From: Prorocentrum cordatum
Taxonomy: Eukaryota > Sar > Dinophyceae > Prorocentrales > Prorocentraceae
Reading direction: 5' to 3'
DNA: 64,000 nt
NCBI GenBank assembly: GCA_963575745.1
Contig: CAUYUJ010001448.1
Location: 250,001 to 314,000 of the forward strand
The notes beneath the pieces were generated by a model. The model worked only from the letters and a program-made list of their open reading frames with translations. It made no database searches and had not been told where the DNA came from. The position numbers were made by a program, and so were the translations under genes. Shown in pieces: positions 31,401 to 48,149 of the stretch. Every line of letters starts with the position of its first letter. Within the stretch, counting starts at the first letter, position 1.

Positions 31401-33903
31401 TTATGATGGGCAGTCTGGCAAAGCAAGGGCTGAACTATGTAGTCCAACCTCGGGTAGCCGTATGTCGTAGTGCTCATTGACGGTACGATCACCATTTGCA
31501 GTTTCCAGAATATGCTCTTCGCGAATAGATATGCGATCCGACTCGGTCTGCGTAAGTTCGTGTTTTCCCTGAATATGATGAGCAGAACCACTGTCGAGAA
31601 CCCAAGACCTTGTCAATGCTGCAGTCGAACGTGGAGGGTCGACTTGCTTTGTCGTTGTTGTCGTCTGGTCAGTCTTTGATGACTGCTTGACAGTGTCGTC
31701 ATACTTTCGGATCGCAGTTGGTGTGGCCACCGACTCTTTGTTGTGTCGGTAGTCATATAGTTCGTCGTACCATAGTTGCGCCTCTTTTTGACATTCTCGT
31801 AAGGCATCTGCACTTTCATCCCACCATCGTTGTGGTAATGGATCTGGTACTTTGACGATGTCACCCTCGTTCGGCAGCTCTTTCCATTTGTCCAGTCTGG
31901 CTCTGCCAGATATGGTATGGAAGTAGTAATCCACGTTGCGCACGTCGAAGCGTATCCGACGACGTGTCTTGGTAGATGTCGCTGTGGCCTTAGTGTTGGC
32001 CATGAGGGTCTTGTCACGGATGACGCAACTGCGGTCTGAACGGCGTGAACGTCGAAAGTTGGCAGGAGAACGTGCTCTGGTGTTGGGTGAACCACGGGAC
32101 GATCCGCGGCTCGGATAACGTTTGCCACGTCCTTTGTCACTACCATATGATTTGTCACGGCCGCGTGGACTGCCGCGTCCGCCGCCACGATTGCCTCGTC
32201 CTCGGGAGGTAGATCTCGAAGATCTGTCGCAACGACTTCTCGATTGACTGCGAGAGTCTTGGGACCTCCTAGATGTCGAACGAGATCGGTCGTATTGGCG
32301 TCGGTTGTCACGTCCCTGTCGTGAATCGCTTGCGTAGCGAAACCCCCCGCGTTGTGAAGACCGTTGGCTTCCTGATCCGCGGGATGGTGATCGGCCACGG
32401 CTATCCTGGCTGGAGGTCCGTGGTCGACTCGGGCTTCGCTCAGGGGTCTTTGCACCAGGTGCAAGATGAGCGTATTTGCATTTGTCACCTTTTGTACACT
32501 TGTTCTGTGCGAAATCTTTGCACTGTGCGACGTGTGGGAAGTTACACTTATCACCTCTGGTACATGTGTTGCGCTTGGCGAAATCGAAGCAGAATGGTTT
32601 CGATGCTGGCTTCTTGTGGTTCGCAGGAGTGGACATACTACGGCGGGGGTTGCCACCAGCCGTTGATGTTCTGGAAGATTTGTTGTTCTTCCAATCCCTG
32701 GAATATGTATGTAAAGCCTTGCACCGCTCACCGTTGCGACAATTGCCTTTCTGCCATGCAGCGCCCACGTTGACCTGGGATCGTGTCTCATGTTCGTACC
32801 GTAACTTGTTTTGATTCTTCTCCAATTGTTTAATCTCCAGTATGTCCAGGACACGCTGTCGAAGCCAACCGTAGGTACGATTTGGGCTGCTCATCTTCAT
32901 GCGCTGGTACTCGTACATGTCTTGTTTCATCCATACATGTCTACGAATCTGTGTACGAAATAGCGATTCCAATATCTTTGGATCGGGTACTTCTCGGCAT
33001 TCCAAGAGTAAGGCGTCCCAATCGGTAATGAAACGTTGCAGATCGTCATCTCTCGTCCTCAGTTCTTTAAGGCGCTCGAAATCGTGCAGGTCGTCGTCAA
33101 CTTCTGTCACTTTGTAGGACTGCAGGATATGCCAGTAGATCTGGCGTCCTTTGAGCATGCGTCCCGCTTTGTGTTCTTTCGTCTCGATGAGCCTGATTCG
33201 GTAGCGTAAGTCCGAGGATAAGATGTCGCTCAGAGCGGTAGCGAGTTTGCAATCGATACTCTCAAAGTCTCCACTGTCTTGTAAATCCTCGAATGTACAT
33301 TCGGGTTGTTCAGCCACGCATAGGAAGGCGTATGTTTTGGATGGTCGCCCTGAGGCGGCCCCGAAGTTCTTCCGCACTTTTTGCTGCCACTCAAGCAGCT
33401 GCGTGATCTTAGGCAAGACAGGCACTCGGACGGTGTCTGACTCCTTGATAGGAGTCGTTGCATGGACCGACACCGCAGACAATGGTTGCGAAGGTATCGG
33501 TGCACCGTCGGTGGTTGGTTCTGTGCGCACAGGAGACACATGACGTGTCTGTGCAGAAGCTGCCGCGGAGGCTGCTCCTGGTGACGTACGTCGTTGTTGT
33601 CCTGCGGAAGCTTGTGGTGCTTCGGCGGACGCTGCCGTCGGCCTGCGCGGGTCGGCTGCAGGTCGAAGGTGGAGGTTGGTGTCGTTAGTGTGGTCGATCA
33701 GCTGATTCGTCCAGCTCGTCATGTCTTCGTGTATTTGACCCACCTTTTGGCGTGTATACTCATCAGTATCCCGAGAACGTTGTGAATACCGATCAAGTCG
33801 ATGCTCGCATGCTCGGAGACGGGCGCTTTGTGCCTCCATCTCGCTTTCCAGACGTGCGAGGTAACTCTCTACACGTACCTTCTCAGTATCTCTTTCATGA
33901 ATA
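31401..33903 (-). pseudogene. Copia-type gag (CCCH fingers) and aspartic protease
   Basis: The frame joins the upstream gag segment by a one-base shift near 33905 (joined reading QVIHERDTEKVRVESYLARL). It contains a capsid-like helical region (KITQLLEWQQKVRKNFG, DLRYRIRLIETKEHKAGRML), then three CCCH-type fingers: WQKGNCRNGERCKALH (first Cys missing), CFDFAKRNTCTRGDKCNFPH and CKDFAQNKCTKGDKCKYAH, then a long Arg/Ser tail. The protease motif SWVLDSGSAHHIQGKHELT lies near 31590. A TAA at 31401-31403 interrupts the protease between ALALPDCPS and LSVGKLIEVDGF, where relatives have a single residue. Gag packages RNA; CCCH fingers in place of a CCHC knuckle are, as I recall, typical of dinoflagellate copia elements. 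Confidence 0.75.
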
Positions 33904-35242
33904 ACCTGGGAGAGCTCAACTGCGTGTGGTCCGCCGCCTTCTCAACCTCCTGCAACCTGTCAGTGAGGCGGGCGAAATCGTAAACCGTGGGAGGAGAATC
34001 CAGCTGATCAGTCTGGGCTCGTCCGACACGCAACTCTGCCAGGGCGTCCTGTACACCAGGAAAACGCTGCTCTATGTCAGAGATCCGGTTAGCGAGTGGC
34101 TGCACGACAGCGTTGGTCGCATCAAGCCTTTGAGTGATGACTCTCTCAGTACGCTGCAACATGTCGATCAGGTTCGACGAGTTGGCGTGTGCTTCGGCAC
34201 GAAGCGTCGCCGTAGTGTGGTCTAGATAAGATCGAAGACCGTTGATCTGAGACTGAACGTCGCCAAGGTCTGTGGCCTCGGCTGGGGTTGGTCGGTTGCG
34301 GAGCTGGTCGTGGATCTCATCATGTAAAATCCTGACTGCTGAAACGCCTGTGTCGCGTACGAGCACAAGCTGTTGCTCCATCTGCGCGAGGTAGTTGCGC
34401 AGGTTCTCGACCATCGCCGTTCGTTCACCTGAGTGTGACACCTCACGATCAACCTGGTACTGCAGTTCTCCTATGATGCGTCGATCTTCGGCGATCCTGG
34501 AATCGATGATCCCTAAGGCGCCGTCAAGATCGCGGCGTATGGCTGCAGTATCGGTGGCGTTCGTCTGAACGCTCTGCAGCAGTCCAGAGTATTGGCTGGA
34601 CACGAAGGTTTCAACCTGGTCTCTGAGCTCAGCTATGTCACCTGCGGCGGACGTCTCCGCCAGCTGGTCGTCTGAGATGGAGAGGTGGGGAGCGTCAGCT
34701 TCCCTGTGTCCCCTGTCGCGGGGAGTACATGGCCTCTGAGAGGCAGTGCGCGGGCTCGACCTACTTTCGCCGCATGGGCCTGGGGCTCCACGGCGGTTGC
34801 GCGCGGACGAGCTGCGACTCGGACCATGTGTGTGTGGTGTCTCATCCGAGGATACCTCGGGGCACCGCGTCTGTGGCTGCGCCGACACTGGTCTACTGAG
34901 TTCCTCGAAGGTGGCTACGTGCTCCGCCACAGGGACGGTCGCAGGGCCGGGGGCCCCAGCGCCTGAGGTCCATCGGCGGTTAGCGCGAAAGCGCCCTGGA
35001 GTATCGAGACCAGCAAGGCTTTCGCCTGACGCGGTTGGGATTGCTCCCGACGGGGAAGGGGAGGGAGGATCGAAGGTCGGCGTGTGAAACTCCTTCCTTC
35101 CTGTTCCTACTCCTTCTCCTGTCCCCCCGCGGGCGGCGCCGCGGTGAAGTTCAGCAGCTAGTCGCGCCTCGGGTCCTTCAGAGCTGGGGGGGGGTATCAG
35201 GAACACCAACACAGTCCGCATTAATGCTCTCCAACTCGTCAC
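33869..35242 (-). pseudogene. Copia-type gag N-terminal coiled-coil segment
   Basis: The frame starts with GTG at 35242; the first ATG is at 35221 (MRTVLVFLIPPPSSEG), a better start. A Pro/Ser/Arg-rich N-terminus is followed by about 250 residues of heptad-rich helix (QVETFVSSQYSGLLQSVQTN, QVDREVSHSGERTAMVENLR, DVQSQINGLRSYLDHTTATL), expected to form a coiled coil. It overlaps the downstream gag frame by a few tens of bases, and the two join through a one-base shift near 33905. No 5' LTR was recognised between 35243 and 35600. Confidence 0.62.
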
Positions 35243-35630
35243 CGAGCCGTCGTGCCGTGGGAGAGCTCGGACGCGAGGCCCCGATGGAACCCTTGCGGCG
35301 CATGCGCCGAAGTGGCTCCATCAGGCTCGCATGCGAGGTCACCGCGGGCGAGTCGGTGAGGGTGAGCTTTAAAGGGCTGATAACCTGTGTATGGGGTTGA
35401 AGTACAAGGGCACAGAACCCCTGATCCGTTGGTAGAGAGAAGGAGGGATAGATGGATATCTTTCCCTCCCGCACGATCAAGGTCTGATCGATCTATCTCA
35501 GTACCTGGGCCCAAACGGCCAGGCGCAGGAGAGGTAAGGATAAGGAGTATATATGAGGGTATTATGCGGGTTCCATTCACAGGTTTTGTCGGGACGGGGC
35601 CTGCCGGCGGCGAGGAACAGCACCGCCCCA
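35243..35630. other. Spacer upstream of the copia-type element
   Basis: Nothing recognised; an LTR could lie here, but no second copy was found for comparison. Confidence 0.4.
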
Positions 35631-35634
35631 TGAA

Positions 35635-36020
35635 AAATGAAAGGAAGTCTCGAGCGGGAGCGTTGTTCTTGCTGGGAGCGGCGCCAATTCTAAAGAGAGT
35701 TGGGCGCCAGTCCAGCGTAATTAAACCTGAGGGAAGTCTCGGGCGGGAGCGCTGGTTTTGTCGGGGCGGCGGTTTTCGGCGGCGAGGAGGAGCACCGCCT
35801 TGAGTATAAAAAAGGGAGGAAACCTCGAGCGGGGGCGTTGTTTTTGCTGGGGGCGGCGCCGAGAGAGAAAGACTAGCGCGCCAGTCCAAGGTAAAACGGG
35901 AGGAAGTCTCGAGCGGGAGCGCTGATTTTGTTAGGACGGCGGCTTCCGGCGGCGAGCAAGAGCACCAGACCTGAGTAAAAAAGGCGGAAGTCACGAGCGG
36001 GAGCGTAGTTGTTGTTGGGG
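35635..36020 (+). repeat. ~86-bp tandem repeat, 5 units (GTCTCGAGCGGGAGCG core)
   Basis: AGTCTCGAGCGGGAGCG or variants recur at about 35646, 35735, 35822, 35905 and 35990, followed by TTGTTTTTGCTGGGGGC or GGCGGCTTCCGGCGGCGAG. Related cores occur at 37130-37290 and 38200-38450. Confidence 0.8.
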
Positions 36021-36149
36021 GGGCGGTTTTGGCGGTCTCCCAAACCGCTTGAGCGCGAGCCTCATTTTAATGAAAATGGACCGGCGCCTCGGCGAGAGCG
36101 CCAATGCGCCTTTAAGGTGTCCGACGATAACAACAGTTTCGTAACATGT

Positions 36150-36332
36150 TTCGTAATTAATATACAACAACAACAACAACAACAACAACAATCATTATAA
36201 GACTGCTCGTTCCTATCTGCCCGCGTGTCATTCACTACGCATATCCCAAACCCTGGACACACGCCCTCTTCGTCTTCGATCGCACCCCTCTAAGGGGTTA
36301 TATTTCTTCCCGGTCACGTGCAATTGGAGAAG
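36150..36332 (+). repeat. CAA-hairpin module, copy A
   Basis: (CAA)n then AATCATTATAAGACTGCTCG, a GTGTCATTCACTACGCATAT-like segment, CTTCGATCGCACCCC, TCTAAGGGG, TTATAT and CACGTG. Copies B and C are at 38610 and 40344. The CCCC/GGGG arms can form a small hairpin just before TATAT. Confidence 0.7.
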
Positions 36333-36796
36333 CGCGGGAGGCGAACCCGCAATCAGAGGCAGCGAGCTCTGGAACTTGTCGGCGAGACCTTACTTCACTT
36401 GTCGCAAGCAGATACCAGCGGCAATCCACACTGAGACCCCATTTCATTAGCCATAAAGCTGGGGTCACTGCGTGCAGGAAAGCGAAATACGGCTGTGGAC
36501 AGTGTTGTTGCCCAGCGGCCCCGCGGGAGGGGAAGTCGGAGCCCGATGTCATCAATCACATTGCTGGGATTCGCGCGTGCGGGAATGTGATCAGCTATAT
36601 ACAATAACGAAGCGCCATTTCTACAGCGCCAGGATCTGCTTGTGCGAAAGGGGTAAGCCTCAGCAGCAGGCACTGGCGATGCTGCTCAGCGTGATGTGGA
36701 AAGCAACGCTCAAGGAGACGTGGGAGGTGAACTGGGGCCCGCCGTCGCCGGCCACGTTGGGGTGAGAGCTCTGGCAATGTTCGGGGGCACATGCGA

Positions 36797-36828
<32 letters not shown>

Positions 36829-36900
36829 CAGTGACGGTAGGGAGGGAGGGGGGGAGGAAGGAAGCAGGGAGGCGCGGGAGAAGGGAGGGAAGGAGGCGAA
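36333..36900. other. Spacer with (GAC)n at about 36794-36830
   Basis: No gene recognised. A T-arm-like GCGGG/CCCGC hairpin occurs at about 36334-36352, without the rest of a tRNA. Confidence 0.5.
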
Positions 36901-37012
36901 AGGAAAGAGATAGAGAGAGAGAGAGAGCGAGAGAAAAAGAGAGAGAGAGAGAGCGATAGAGAGAGTGATGGAAAGAGAAAAAAAGAGAGAGAGAGAGAGA
37001 GAGAGGACGAGG
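36900..37012. repeat. (GA)n tract
   Basis: Imperfect GAGA runs with AAAA interruptions. Confidence 0.9.
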
Positions 37013-37228
37013 AGGCCGCAGACCCGACGCCCCGCCGATACAGGCTTTTTGACACGCTGGCCCCCGACGCCCGCGGAGTGCACCGGGCCCCAACGCCGAT
37101 GTGGACTATCGTAGTAGGAACTCGCGCAGAAGTCTCCAGCGGGACCTGAATAAATTGTGAGGGCGTCTCAAGCGGGAGGGGGGGGTCCTGAATGGATTGG
37201 GAGCGGGGATCCTAACTAAATCTCGATA

Positions 37229-37412
37229 GGCGGGAGAGGGGGTCCTGACTAAATTGCGAGGAAGTCTCAAGCGGGAGCCGTTGTTGTTGTAATCCGGGGG
37301 GCAACAACACAGTCTGAGGATGACGACTTCCCCTGACAAAAAAACAGGGTACGAGCGTCGAGGGGCACACTTTGATTGAGAAAAACAGTATGCACCGGGG
37401 GGGATTAACAAG
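37229..37412 (+). repeat. ~180-bp duplicated segment, copy 1
   Basis: From GTCCTGACTAAATTG through GCGGGAGCCGTTGTTG, a CCCTGACAAAAAAACAGGG palindrome-like segment, GCGAGCGTCGAGGGG-like sequence and GCACCGGGGGGGATTAACAA. Copy 2 is at 38406-38587 in the same orientation. Confidence 0.8.
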
Positions 37413-37439
37413 CGGCACGTGCGTGCCCAGGCTCATACA

Positions 37440-37803
37440 AAGAGGAGGAGGAGGAGGAGGAGGAGGAGGAGGAGGAGGAAGGGAGCAGGAGCAGGAGCAG
37501 GAGCAGAGCAGGAGCAGGAGGAGCAGGAGCAGGAGCAGGAGGAAGGAGGAGGAGGGAGGGGGGGGGAGGGGGACGGGGAGGGAGTGGTGAGGGTGAGGGT
37601 GAGGGGGAGGGGGAAGGGAGGGGGAGGGGAGGCGGAGGGGGAGGAGAGGGAGGAGGAGGAGGAGGAGGAGAGGAGGAGGGACGACGATCAGCGTAGGGGG
37701 TGCCTGCGTATGAGAGGGAGGGGAGGCGGAGGGGAGGAGGAGGAGGAGGAGGAGGAGGAGGAGGAGGAGGAGGAGGAGGAGGAGGAGGAGGAGGAGGGAG
37801 GAG
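37440..37803. repeat. (GGA)n / GAGCAG purine tract
   Basis: GGA triplets with GAGCAG and GGGGA variants over about 360 bp, interrupted at 37680-37712 by a GATCAGCGTAGGGGGTGCC fragment of the neighbouring ~73-bp repeat. Confidence 0.9.
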
Positions 37804-38065
37804 GACGATCAGCGTAAGGGGCGCCGCCGAGTTTCAAATATGTTGTAAATTCCTTGTGTCTGTTGCACCTGACCCCGCCGATCTGCGTGAGGGGTGCCAC
37901 CGATGTTCGAAAACGTTGCCAATCCCATGTGTTTTGTTGACTCTGACCCCGCCGATCTGCGTGAGGGGTGCCACCGATGTTCGAAATCGTTGCAAATCCC
38001 TTGTGTTTTTGACCATGACGTCGCGATCTGCGTGAGGGGTGCCACCGATTTTCAGAATGCCAAGG
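37804..38065 (+). repeat. ~73-bp tandem repeat, 3.5 units
   Basis: GATCTGCGTGAGGGGTGCCA starts units at about 37806 (variant), 37879, 37954 and 38025, each followed by CCGATGTTCGAAA and a TTGTGTTTTTGAC-like end. Confidence 0.85.
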
Positions 38066-38199
38066 ATGTCCCAAGCGAAACGGCCGGAAAAATCCCGGAC
38101 GCGGCCGCGCGGGGCCGCGCGGCCGCGCGTACGCATTAATCGCCTCTGAGCTCTATTCCCTCGGAGAGGTGCGTATGAGAACAATAATTATTCTTCAGG

Positions 38200-38455
38200 A
38201 ACGAGAGTTTGAAGGAGGTCCCAGGCGGGAGCGCCGTTATGAGAGTTCAACGTAGCTCAGTTGTGCGGGAGGTCCCAGGCGGGAGCGCCGTTCCTTGAGT
38301 AAATTGTGCGGAAGTCTCAGGCGGGAGCGGGGGTCCTGAGTAAATTGCGAGGAAGTCTCAGGCGGGAGCGCCGATCCTGAGTAAATTGTGAGGAAGTCTC
38401 AGGCGGGAGCGGGGGTCATGAGTAAATTGTGAGGAAATCTCAAGCGGGAGCCGTT
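38200..38455 (+). repeat. ~42-bp tandem repeat with GGCGGGAGCG core
   Basis: GTCCTGAGTAAATTGTGAGG and AAGTCTCAGGCGGGAGCG recur about six times; a diverged relative of the 35.6-kb array. Confidence 0.78.
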
Positions 38456-38587
38456 GTTGTTGTAATCTGGGGGGGCATCAACGCAGTTTGAGGATCAAGA
38501 CTTTCCCTGTCAAAAAACAGGGTGCGAGCGTCGAGGGGCGCACTTTGACTGAGAAAAACAATGTGCACCGGTGGGGGGGATCAACAA
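38406..38587 (+). repeat. ~180-bp duplicated segment, copy 2
   Basis: Direct copy of 37229-37412 with scattered substitutions; the CCCTGTCAAAAAACAGGG and GCGAGCGTCGAGGGGCGC parts align without long gaps. Confidence 0.8.
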
Positions 38588-38609
38588 TAATTATTCTTCA
38601 GAAATGAGA

Positions 38610-38664
38610 GTTCAACAACCACAACCACAACCACAACCACAACAGCAACAACAGCAACAACAGC

Positions 38665-38703
<39 letters not shown>

Positions 38704-38850
38704 AATCATGTTACGCCTGTCCACTCGTATCTGCTCACGTGCCGATCAATACGTATCTCCCAAGCCCTCGGTACCCGCCCTGGTCGTCTTCGATCGTACC
38801 CCCTTGGGGTATATCTTCATTACCTGCCACGTGCATTTAGTGCAGCCCCT
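38610..38850 (+). repeat. CAA-hairpin module, copy B
   Basis: (CAACAA)n, AATAATCATG, GTCCACTCGTATCTGCTCACG, CTTCGATCGTACCCCCTTGG, GGTATATCTTC and CCACGTGCATTTAG. Arms TACCCC/GGGGTA match perfectly here. Confidence 0.72.
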
Positions 38851-38979
38851 AAATGAGGGGAAGAGAGGACAGGTGGAAGGGGGAGGGAGAAGAATGGAGC
38901 ACGAGAGAAATGAGCAGGAGGTGGCTAGGAGCAAAAAACAACTGGTAGAACCAGACGGGCAGATCGGGTGGGCAGACCC

Positions 38980-39443
38980 ATAGCGGGCAGGTCGGGAAGG
39001 CGGGCCCAGGCGACCAGGTCGAGCAGGCGGCGCCCCAGAAGTTTGGGCCAGGAGGCGCCCTAGGCAATGGCCTTGTGGATGCCACGACAGTGGACACCCC
39101 AACTGTCCTATCATTGAATTTAGCATGTGTTGAAAATGTCGGAAAATGTTCTAAACACCTGTTAATCATGCCTTAACATGTTTAAAACATGTTTGACACA
39201 TGTATTATTTTAGACATCTGGAAATTATTCGGCAACATGCTTCCTCTCCATTGATCGTCCTCCACAACTCTAGCCCAGCAGGCATGAGGAAAAATTTTGT
39301 AGGGCAGGAGGGGGGCGGCCCAGACGTGGGCCCAGCGGGCGTATGGAGCGTCCAGGGCGGGAGCGGGGCGCCGTAGATTTTTGGCCCAGGCGCCCTAGAC
39401 TCTGGCCCAGCAGGCGTAAGGAAAGTCCAGGGCGTTGAGGAAT
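38980..39443. repeat. Diffuse GGCGCCCTAGACTTTGGCCC repeats, block 1
   Basis: Words such as GGCCCAGGCGCCCTAGACT and GGCCCAGCAGGCGTAAGGAA recur; further units lie at 39640-39745 and 40090-40290. No gene recognised among them. Confidence 0.6.
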
Positions 39444-39621
39444 TAAAAACGCCCCTACCCTGGGTTACAAGTGCGTGGTCAGTAAACCTCCTGGGAGCTC
39501 CCACAGGCCAGAGAGCCGCCAGGACGCCGCGCGGCATGCGCGATACGCAGAGCTTACCCTGTCAGCCCACAGGAGGTTCAGCGCACAGCGCTTCGTAAAC
39601 CAGGGTAGGGGTGCGTTTTAC
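39444..39621. mobile_element. Fold-back element with ~55-bp imperfect inverted arms
   Basis: Left arm TAAAAACGCCCCTACCCTGG and onward is matched by the reverse complement of the right arm ending CAGGGTAGGGGTGCGTTTTA. Similarity continues inward to AACCTCCTG at both sides. No coding capacity. Confidence 0.65.
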
Positions 39622-39861
39622 GCCCTTGAGGCCGGGAGGGGGGCGACCTAGACTTCTGGCCCAGGCGCCCTAAGTCTTTGGCCCAGCACGGCGTGGGGAA
39701 AAGTCCAGGGCAGGAGGGGGGCGCCCTAGACTTTGGGCCCAAGCTCTGGCGCCGGAGGCCAGCGCGGTCAGGCGCGGGGCCCCCGCGAAATACGGCAACC
39801 TCAGGACTCCCTCCCAAGCCCGCTGAGCTCCCTGGCTCCCCTTCCAGCTGCTCCCTACTCT

Positions 39862-40059
39862 TAAGTCGGGCCTGTCCCCCTACAGGGGGATCTTGGGCGA
39901 AAAACCTGAAATATTCAAAAAATACCCCAAAATGGCAACAACAACAAAAAAAACTCACAAAATAGTCCCCCGACTATTTTTATGTTATTTTTTGATTATT
40001 TGGGGGGTATTGTTTATTCTTCGTCAGAAATCCCCCTGTAGGGGGACAGGCCCGACTTA
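39862..40059. mobile_element. MITE-like element with perfect 30-bp terminal inverted repeats, copy 1
   Basis: Left end TAAGTCGGGCCTGTCCCC continuing to AGGGGGAT (39862-39891) is the exact reverse complement of 40030-40059. The outermost TA at each end could be a TA target duplication. The interior is AT-rich (ACCCCAAAATGG, TAGTCCCCCGACTATTTTTA) and non-coding. The terminal repeat itself contains a small palindrome (CCCCCTACAGGGGG). Confidence 0.9.
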
Positions 40060-40343
40060 TCCCTACTCCCACCCCACACCCCCCCCACCCCAGGTCGCCC
40101 TAGACTACATGGAAGCGTCCAGGGCAGGAGCCCTTGCACCTGACGGCGCTCCCCTGGACTGGACTTTTTGGGGGGCTGCCCTGGGCCACCCTGCGCTGCC
40201 CAAAACCGCCTTGGTACGATCGACCCTCGAGCTGCCTGGATTGCAGCGGACCCTCGGCGCCCTAGGCTTCACTGGCCCATGGACCGTGCGCCCTGGGGCC
40301 GGGCCCTCCACCTGACGGTGCTACCAACAACAAGGAAAACGAA

Positions 40344-40350
40344 ACCGACA

Positions 40351-40394
<44 letters not shown>

Positions 40395-40545
40395 AACAAT
40401 AATCAGTTTCAAGACTGCTCGTTTTCCGTTGCTCGCATGTCGCTCAACACGTATGCCCCAACTCCTCGATATCCGCCCATTTCGTCCTCGATCGTACCCA
40501 CTGTGGGGGGCTATATCTTCCTTGCGCGCCACGTGTAGTTGGCGC
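40344..40545 (+). repeat. CAA-hairpin module, copy C, with (CGA)n instead of (CAA)n
   Basis: (ACG)n, ACAACAATAATCAGTTTCAA, GACTGCTCG, CTCAACACGTATGCCCCAAC, CCTCGATCGTACCCACTGTG, GGGGGGCTATATCTTC and CCACGTGTAG. Arms CCCAC/GTGGG replace CCCC/GGGG while pairing is kept. Confidence 0.72.
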
Positions 40546-40559
40546 GGTCTCTTTGAAAA

Positions 40560-40645
40560 GCGGGAGGAAGAGGAGGAGGAGGAGGAGGAGGAGGAGGGGG
40601 AGGAGGAGGAGGAGGAGGAGGAGGAGGAGGAGGAGGAGGAGGAGG
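40560..40645. repeat. (GAG)n tract
   Basis: GAG/GGA triplets directly downstream of module C and just 3' of the last recognised exon of the coiled-coil gene. Confidence 0.9.
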
Positions 40646-40749
40646 GAAAAGGAAAAGGGAGACAGCGAGGAAAGGATGAGGAAACGAGGAAGGAGGTGGG
40701 CAAGAGGAGGGAAGGAGGACCAAGGGCGAGCAAGAATGATCGCGGCCAC

Positions 40750-47798
<7,049 letters not shown>

Positions 47799-48149
47799 CT
47801 GGGCAACTCAGGTCCACCCACGTTACCGCCGCCACGACCGACACTCACAATCGACTCCACATATCTGACACGTTACTGGGTGAAAACAAGCGGACAAGAC
47901 AAGACGAGACGGAAACGACCAGACGGGGTGAGGGTGAAGAGGAACTTCGGGCGAAACACTTACAACCAAGGTACACGGTGCACGTATGATAATGTGGGGG
48001 ATCCGGTCTTCCAAAACAACTCATCTTCCTCATCACACTTCGGAAATGTTGTCCCATAGCATTACATTGTCTTCTCCAAACGAAACGCAAAATCAGCAAA
48101 CAACAAGCCATCACAAAACAACAATACGAACGAACCAAGCCCCAAAAAA

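Larger units (their letters stand above)
25824..35242 (-). mobile_element. Copia-type retroelement, nearly full length, inactive
   Basis: About 9.4 kb: coiled-coil gag, CCCH fingers, protease, integrase, reverse transcriptase, RNase H, C-terminal extension, in copia order. Damage: TAA at 31401 and 28842, shifts near 33905, 28230 and 27990, and YVGD. LTRs were not identified by eye; the 3' end abuts the CCGAACCGG array. Confidence 0.75.

Noticed and set aside
31395-31410. Programmed readthrough of TAA followed by CTA between gag-protease and pol
   Set aside because: The stop lies inside the protease fold, not at a gag-pol border, and a second in-frame TAA follows at 28842 together with frameshifts, so decay explains it better.
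36320-36420. Possible tRNA on the minus strand (GCGGG-TTCGCCT-CCCGC looks like a T arm)
   Set aside because: No matching 7-bp acceptor stem, D arm or anticodon arm lies at the proper distance upstream.
36595-37093. Ser/Leu-rich open frames on the minus strand
   Set aside because: They are read-outs of the (GA)n and (GAC)n microsatellites.
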